Shown here piece after piece: positions 59,803 through 64,000 of a DNA stretch of 64,000 nucleotides. The DNA is from Streptomyces sp. TRM49041 (GTDB lineage Bacteria > Actinomycetota > Actinomycetes > Streptomycetales > Streptomycetaceae). Where the stretch lies: positions 1 to 64,000 of the forward strand of contig NZ_VSRY01000146.1 in the NCBI RefSeq assembly GCF_008271805.1. Reading direction: 5' to 3'. The notes under the pieces were generated by a model, which saw nothing but the letters and a program-made list of their open reading frames with translations, did not search any database and was not told the origin of the DNA. Positions within the stretch are counted from its first letter, which is position 1. The number at the start of each line of letters is the position of its first letter. A program made the translations under genes and the position numbers.

Positions 59803-60116
59803 CAGTGGACCTGCGAGCCGAGAGCCGAGAAGAACGCGACGATTCCGTTCGCGGCGCCCAGGCCGAGAGCGGCGCCCGCGGCGACGACGGCGCCCTTCTT
59901 GCCGTTGGCCTCGGCCTGGTGGCCACCGGTGTGGTGGCCCCAGGCCCACACCCCGAGGGAGACGGCGAGAGCGCCGACGACGGCGATGATCCCGAACATG
60001 TTGATCGAGTTGACGACGTTCTTCAGCACGGCGAGGCCGGGCAGGCCGCCTCCCGCGGGGGTGATGCCGGGGTCGAAGGCGAGCTGGATGACGCGGTCTG
60101 CGAGAGGGAGGGGCAT
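59802..60116 (-). CDS. DUF6112-like small membrane protein (pilin-like)
   Basis: A 104-residue protein with two hydrophobic helices (INMFGIIAVVGALAVSLGVW and GAVVAAGAALGLGAANGIVA) separated by a short HHTGGHQAEANGKK loop. VirB2-type pilin subunits have this size and hairpin topology, and this family always sits beside the VirB8- and VirB6-like genes in such loci. The name DUF6112 is from memory. Confidence 0.75.
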   Translation of the reverse strand: MPLPLADRVIQLAFDPGITPAGGGLPGLAVLKNVVNSINMFGIIAVVGALAVSLGVWAWGHHTGGHQAEANGKKGAVVAAGAALGLGAANGIVAFFSALGSQVH

Positions 60117-60256
60117 AGGTGTGGCGAGGCTCCTTGCGAACGCAGGCCAGGCGAGGGGCCGGCGGGAAAGGGGGGAAGCGGAGGGGGGCGCGCTTGGGGC
60201 GCGGGAAGTGGCCGCAGCGGTGGCCTGCCCGGAGCGGTGTCCGGGCGGGAGCGGCG

Positions 60257-61384
60257 TCAGAGGACGCGGCGGGCGGCGAGGATGTCCCAGTCCTTGATCG
60301 GGGTGATCCGGACCGGTTTCGATGTGCGCGGTGCCTCGATCACGAGGCCCTCGCCCATGTACATGCCGACATGCTCGGGGCGGCTCGCGGTGCCGCGGCT
60401 GAAGATCAGGTCACCGGGCTGGAGGTGGCTGGGGGAGACAGCCTTGCCTTCGTTGACCTGCGTGTACGTGGTGCGGGTGAGTGTGATGCCGGCGTGGGCG
60501 TACGCCTGCTGCATCAGCGAGCTGCAGTCGCAGCGGCCCATCGGATCGGGGCCGTGCGCGTCGGTGCAGCTGCCGCCCCACTGGTACTGCGTACCGAGCT
60601 GGTGCATCGCCCAGTTGAGGGCTTTACGGGCCTTGGGGTCGGCATCCTTGGGGATCTTGTATCCCTTCGGGACGCTCCCCTCGGGGATGCGGCCGAAGCC
60701 GGATCCGTCCTTGGACGGAGCACAGCCGGTGGTGCCGGTGACGGACTCGTTGTCCGGCTCCTTGTCGTCCTTGTCCTTGCCGGTGCTCGGGAAGGTCTTG
60801 GCGATGGCTTCCTGCAGCGCTGTGGACAGCTCTTCCCACTGCGCGTACGCGTCCGGGTAGCCGGACGCCTGGACCGCTTGTGCGGCCTGGGTGACGGTCA
60901 TCTGCTGCCAGCCGTCCACCTTGAGTAGAGCCTTGTAGAAGCGCTCGCTCGCGTAGACGGGATCGCGGATCTGCTGGGCGGTGCCCCATCCCTGAGAAGG
61001 GCGTTGCTGGAACAAGCCGAGGCTGTCCCGGTCTCCGTAGTTGAGGTTGCGCAGCCGCGACTCCTGCATCGCTGTGGCGAGCGCGATGATCTGGCCCTTC
61101 TTGGGCACGTCGAGGCTGATGCCGGTGGCCACGATGGTCCGCGCGTGGGGGACTTGCTCGGCGGGCAGATCCAGGCCCTCGATGTGGACGTCCTTGCCGG
61201 ACGCCCCGTCGAGGATGTCGGTGACGTGCTTGGCGACCTCGTCGGAGTCGATATCGGTCAGGCAGCCGCTGAAAGATCCGGAGGTCTGCACGGCTTCGGC
61301 GGAGGAGGCCATCATCATGGCCGTTCCGGCGAGCAGGAGTGGGGAGAGGAAGACGACGCCGATGCCGGCGGCGACCGCCTTCAA
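60257..61384 (-). CDS. NlpC/P60 peptidase with lytic-transglycosylase-like domain (VirB1-like)
   Basis: A 375-residue secreted or anchored wall hydrolase. After a signal segment (VFLSPLLLAGTAMMMASSAE) there is a lysozyme-like part (IIALATAMQESRLRNLNYGD, SLGLFQQRPSQGW, Glu as acid). A linker leads to NlpC/P60: GRCDCSSLMQQAYAHAG (catalytic Cys), LQPGDLIFSRG and PEHVGMYMGEG (His). Start TTG 61384 overlaps the stop of a 20-codon leader frame. It opens the peptidoglycan for the mating channel and is the first sizeable gene of the transfer operon. Confidence 0.88.
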   Translation of the reverse strand: MKAVAAGIGVVFLSPLLLAGTAMMMASSAEAVQTSGSFSGCLTDIDSDEVAKHVTDILDGASGKDVHIEGLDLPAEQVPHARTIVATGISLDVPKKGQIIALATAMQESRLRNLNYGDRDSLGLFQQRPSQGWGTAQQIRDPVYASERFYKALLKVDGWQQMTVTQAAQAVQASGYPDAYAQWEELSTALQEAIAKTFPSTGKDKDDKEPDNESVTGTTGCAPSKDGSGFGRIPEGSVPKGYKIPKDADPKARKALNWAMHQLGTQYQWGGSCTDAHGPDPMGRCDCSSLMQQAYAHAGITLTRTTYTQVNEGKAVSPSHLQPGDLIFSRGTASRPEHVGMYMGEGLVIEAPRTSKPVRITPIKDWDILAARRVL

Positions 61385-61443
61385 CCGGCGCGGACCGCTC
61401 GTACGTCAGCGGTTTCGGGCATGGGTGGAGAGCAGGGCGTCAT
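61381..61443 (-). CDS. 20-codon leader frame coupled to the wall-hydrolase gene
   Basis: ATG 61441-61443 follows GAAGGACACGTTC and opens a 20-codon frame whose TGA (61381-61383) overlaps the TTG start of the wall-hydrolase gene (TTGA). That gene has no ribosome site of its own, so its translation could depend on ribosomes finishing this leader. The peptide itself (starts MTPCSPP) shows no obvious function. Existence is inferred from spacing and overlap only. Confidence 0.4.
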   Translation of the reverse strand: MTPCSPPMPETADVRAVRAG

Positions 61444-61810
61444 GAACGTGTCCTTCGGGGTGCGGTGTCCGGCGTGCCGCGTGCGCGGGGCGGGTGGAAG
61501 GGCGCGGCAGCCGGGGTGGGCGATCGGGGTGGCCAGCGCGGATGAGTTGCCGCTCGTTCCGCGTGGCCGTGCCGTGAGCTAGGTGTGCCGGGGCAGGGGG
61601 TACCTCCGTGAGGCGTGGTGGGGAGTAGCCAGCGGCGGTGTGCGCCGGGCGTTCAAAAACAGTAGGCCCGGATCGGCGGCTGACCAAAAAGTCGGCACGA
61701 GGTGCCGGAATCCGGCACCTCAGCACCGGACTTCTTGGTCGTCGGCGCATTCACCCCTACAGTTTTTGGACCCCCCTCGCCCTCCTCGGTATGCGGCCCT
61801 GGGCTTCTCC
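61444..61810. other. Head of the transfer operon: divergent promoter region
   Basis: No gene is supported. The region separates the minus-strand transfer operon from the plus-strand methyltransferase gene and so must contain both promoters. Most of its right half is occupied by the large imperfect inverted repeat at 61654-61769. Bases here are less GC-rich than the neighbours, with A-runs, as expected for a regulatory or nicking region. Confidence 0.5.
61654..61769. repeat. Large imperfect inverted repeat (candidate oriT or operator)
   Basis: Three blocks repeat in inverted order around a centre at 61710. The outermost is CAAAAACAGTAGG with CCTACAGTTTTTGG. The next is GACCAAAAAGTC (61682-61693) with GACTTCTTGGTC (61729-61740). 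The innermost is GAGGTGCCGG with CCGGCACCTC (61699-61708 and 61712-61721, loop AAT). The stretch is A-rich against a GC-rich background and lies between divergent operons. Origins of transfer and large regulatory operators both look like this. Confidence 0.7.
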
Positions 61811-62647
61811 ATGCCCAATTCCGGCCCGCGAGGAGTCGTATGCGAGACGGGAATCTCCCTCCACGCTTCCACACCCGAATTGGGGCCCTCTTTGCCTTTT
61901 TCCCTGCACCAGGGCGACGCTCTCAGCGTCCTCGCCGGCCTGCCGGACGACTGCGTTGACTCCGTCATCACCGACCCGCCGTACAACTCGGGCGGTCGAA
62001 CTGCGAAGGAGCGCACCACCCGCTCGGCGAAGCAGAAGTACACCTCCGCCGACGCCAAGAACGATCTCGCCGACTTCACCGGCGAGAACATGGACCAGCG
62101 CAGCTACGGCTTCTGGCTGACGCAGATCATGACCGAAGCTCACCGCCTCACCCGCACAGGTGGCACGGCGCTGCTGTTCACCGACTGGCGGCAGCTCCCC
62201 ACCACGACGGACGCGATTCAGGCAGCCGGCTGGCTCTGGCGCGGCGTGCTGGCGTGGCACAAGCCGCAGGCCAGGCCCCAGAAGGGCCGGTTCACACAGA
62301 ACTGCGAGTTCATCGTGTGGGCCTCCAAGGGTGCGATCGACGGCTCCCGCAACCCGGTCTACCTGCCCGGCCTCTACAGTGCCTCGCAGCCCTCGGGGGC
62401 AAAGCGCCAGCACATCACGCAGAAGCCGGTCTCCGTGATGCGCGAGCTCGTCAAGATCAGCCCTGAAGGCGGCACGGTGCTCGACTTCTGCGCCGGCTCC
62501 GGCTCCACGGGCGTCGCCGCCCTGCTGGAGGGCCGCGACTTCATCGGCGTGGAGAAGACCGAGCACTACGCGTCCATCGCAGCCGACCGGCTCACCGAGA
62601 CGGTCCGCGAAACCCTCACCCAGGACGACGTGGTCCTGTCCGTCTGA
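61811..62647 (+). CDS. DNA (N6-adenine or N4-cytosine) methyltransferase
   Basis: A protein of about 278 residues with the target-base motif ITDPPYNSGG near the N-terminus and the SAM-binding motif VLDFCAGSGSTGVAALLEGR near the C-terminus, the beta-class order. HITQKPVSVMRELVKISPEG precedes the SAM motif, as usual. ATG 61811 (MPNSGPRG) is used; the frame is open to 61583 but crosses the inverted repeat. No restriction enzyme is adjacent, so it is probably an orphan protective or regulatory methylase of the element. Confidence 0.85.
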   Translation: MPNSGPRGVVCETGISLHASTPELGPSLPFSLHQGDALSVLAGLPDDCVDSVITDPPYNSGGRTAKERTTRSAKQKYTSADAKNDLADFTGENMDQRSYGFWLTQIMTEAHRLTRTGGTALLFTDWRQLPTTTDAIQAAGWLWRGVLAWHKPQARPQKGRFTQNCEFIVWASKGAIDGSRNPVYLPGLYSASQPSGAKRQHITQKPVSVMRELVKISPEGGTVLDFCAGSGSTGVAALLEGRDFIGVEKTEHYASIAADRLTETVRETLTQDDVVLSV

Positions 62648-62796
62648 GGCCAGCCGCCACGCACTCCAGGCGAATTCCGACGCCATTTCCAATCCTGGGT
62701 GGCATCCCGCCGCGGCGCGAGCAGTCCGTCGACCGGTCCGCTCACCGATGCTTCCGATTTCCCTGTTCCCGCCCCTCGTAGGAGGCCCCGCGTTCC

Positions 62797-63453
62797 ATGT
62801 CTGAATCCGTAGAACCCTCGGACCGTGGGGAGTTGGAGCCGGTGCGTATTCCGGACCCCCATCTGGAGGGAATCGAGGCCAGTGTCCGCAGGCTGATGGA
62901 GCAGTCGGCGCAGCAGGCCCAGCAGCTCGACCATCTCGCCTCCGCACCATCGCCGGGTGGATCACCGTTCGCGGCGTTCGGCATGCCGGGGCTCGGTGGA
63001 CCGCCTCCGGCTGCGCCGCCGGAGCCTCGCCCGATTCTGGAACTGGGCGGGGAGGAGCGCGAGGACGAGCTGGACGCCTTGTCCGACTGGGTCGACGACT
63101 TCTTCCTCCCGGTCTACGGGGCGGAGGTCACCACCGCGGCACCCTGGTGTCTGCAGTGGCAGGAGCACGACGACGTCGTTGCATGGCTTCACGCCCTGTG
63201 GCTCGCATACCAGCAGCACAAGGATCCCGAAGCCGGCCTGTCCGGGTTGTTCGTGTGGCATCGGGACTTCCTCACCCATGCCGTCGCGGCGATCCGTGCA
63301 CCGGGCGGTCCGCTGTCTGCCTGCATGACCTCCCCTGAGCGTCCCGCGCACCGGATCCTTCCCGGCCCGCCGCCGTCAGCGCGTACGGAGAGGGCGGCGG
63401 CGGGCGCGGCGGAGGCGGCCGGGCCCCCTGAGCCGGACGAGCCGACGTCGTGA
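62797..63453 (+). CDS. DUF4913 protein
   Basis: A 218-residue protein. The C-terminal half, WCLQWQEHDDVVAWLHALWL then AYQQHKDPEAGLSGLFVWHR and FLTHAVAAIRAPGGPLSACM, matches DUF4913, a family typical of Streptomyces plasmids and integrative elements. The N-terminal half is charged and includes a short coiled coil (EASVRRLMEQSAQQAQQLDH) and a Pro/Gly linker. It is coupled by GTGA to the RelE-like gene. Function unknown. Confidence 0.75.
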   Translation: MSESVEPSDRGELEPVRIPDPHLEGIEASVRRLMEQSAQQAQQLDHLASAPSPGGSPFAAFGMPGLGGPPPAAPPEPRPILELGGEEREDELDALSDWVDDFFLPVYGAEVTTAAPWCLQWQEHDDVVAWLHALWLAYQQHKDPEAGLSGLFVWHRDFLTHAVAAIRAPGGPLSACMTSPERPAHRILPGPPPSARTERAAAGAAEAAGPPEPDEPTS

Positions 63454-63932
63454 ACGGGGGGCAGCAACCGGCTTTCGGTCTGAGCTTCGACCCTCGAGCC
63501 CTGACCGATCTCCTCCAGGCGCCCAGCGACATCCGCGATCTCACCCTCGCCTATCTGCAGGAAGTGGTGAACGCGCAGCGTTTCGGGCTCCGGCTCACGG
63601 GCGACTTGGAGGGCTACCGCAAGCTGTTTGTGGACTCCCGGAAGGACTGGCGCGTCGTCTACGGCGTCCGCCCGGCGCCGGCGGAGTCCACGCACCAGCG
63701 GGAGATCCACGTGGTCGCGGTCCGGCCGCGCGCGGGCAACGACGTCTACGACGAGGTCGGCCGCCGTCTGGGGATGAACCGCCGGCCGCTGAGCGCCCGC
63801 ACCCACGCGGCACGCTCGCGCTCCCCGCAGCTGGCGACCCGCAGCCCCGCACCGCGCCCCGCTCCGCTTCCCTCCGCGCTGCCGGGCCTTCCCCGTCCCG
63901 CGCAGAACCCCGCGCACCATCGCGCCCGCTGA
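63450..63932 (+). CDS. RelE/ParE-like toxin-fold protein
   Basis: A 160-residue protein starting GTG 63450. The core GLRLTGDLEGYRKLFVDSRK then DWRVVYGV, and REIHVVAVRPRAGNDVYDEV followed by GRRLG, is the RelE strand pattern: a basic strand, an R-W-R-V-V-Y hairpin, then the final AVRPR strand and helix. RelE-fold proteins are mRNA-cleaving or gyrase toxins; the usual small antitoxin gene is not seen beside it, unless the DUF4913 protein serves. A Pro/Arg tail ends it. Confidence 0.72.
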   Translation: MNGGQQPAFGLSFDPRALTDLLQAPSDIRDLTLAYLQEVVNAQRFGLRLTGDLEGYRKLFVDSRKDWRVVYGVRPAPAESTHQREIHVVAVRPRAGNDVYDEVGRRLGMNRRPLSARTHAARSRSPQLATRSPAPRPAPLPSALPGLPRPAQNPAHHRAR

Positions 63933-63949
63933 ACGACGGAGCCCCGCCT

Positions 63950-64000
63950 ATGCCTCCTGACCCCGCGCCGGCAGCAGTCCGGCGTGCGGCGTCCCCTCTC
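63950..64000 (+). CDS. Start of a further gene, truncated by the window
   Basis: ATG 63950 opens a frame (PPDPAPAAVRRAASP...) that stays open to the window edge, 17 bases after the RelE-like stop and with ACGGAG ahead. Composition is Pro/Ala-rich like other N-termini in this module. Too short to identify. Confidence 0.35.
   Translation, partial: MPPDPAPAAVRRAASPL

Overview
The window is GC-rich actinobacterial DNA, almost certainly Streptomyces. GTG and TTG starts are common, genes are often coupled by ATGA or GTGA overlaps, and an RpoA very close to the Streptomyces sequence is present, along with families typical of Streptomyces conjugative elements (DUF317, DUF4913, DUF6112-like, SCO6880-like). 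It reads as a chromosomal flank followed by a large integrated element whose right end lies beyond the window.

Left flank (1-7178). A truncated IS5-type transposase is followed by an HD / NUDIX / XRE-type regulator group and a HAD phosphatase. Next comes a tight plus-strand operon: radical SAM enzyme, P-loop nucleoside kinase-like protein, class I methyltransferase, CYTH phosphohydrolase and a small CxxC protein. The tail of a serine recombinase then leads to the displaced 3' half of a tRNA-Arg(CCG) gene (7179-7222), which I read as the left attachment site of the element.

Element left arm (7223 to about 25000). An intact tyrosine integrase sits beside a divergent, degenerate PD-(D/E)XK protein. 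A three-gene Lamassu / ABC-3C type defence system follows (DUF4297 nuclease, middle component, SMC-like ATPase with a zinc hook). Then come a PIN/ribbon-helix-helix toxin-antitoxin pair, another PD-(D/E)XK protein, a second stand-alone rpoA abutting a fossil piece of the integrase gene, a Zn-ribbon/HEPN-like protein with a membrane partner, a NYN-LOTUS RNase-like protein, a DUF4241 protein and a nuclease gene broken by one stop codon. The theme is nucleic-acid cleavage and conflict.

Middle cassette (25200-28250). A 58-codon peptide gene, a JmjC/cupin hydroxylase, an aldo/keto reductase and an APH-type phosphotransferase form a candidate peptide-modification locus.

Conjugation module (28670 to the end). 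About 32 kb of minus-strand, largely overlapping genes run from 61443 down to 29240: NlpC/P60 wall hydrolase, pilin-like DUF6112 protein, VirB8-like protein, VirB6-like membrane protein, SCO6880-like protein, VirB4-type ATPase, lipoprotein, many small Streptomyces-plasmid families, a relaxase-like protein lacking its metal histidines, four DUF317 proteins, the VirD4-type coupling protein, and a C5 DNA methyltransferase coupled to a PP-loop ATPase. A large imperfect inverted repeat (61654-61769) lies at the head of this operon, between it and a divergent plus-strand group (N6/N4 DNA methyltransferase, DUF4913, RelE-like toxin). A conserved palindromic element occurs three times across the element (about 8.0, 25.0 and 45.2 kb).

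The observations I rate highest are the extra rpoA, the three-copy palindrome with paired base changes in its stem, the Lamassu-type system with a variant Walker A, the JmjC peptide cassette, the relaxase-like protein without HxH, and the inverted repeat that could be an origin of transfer. All identifications are from reading translations; no searches were run.
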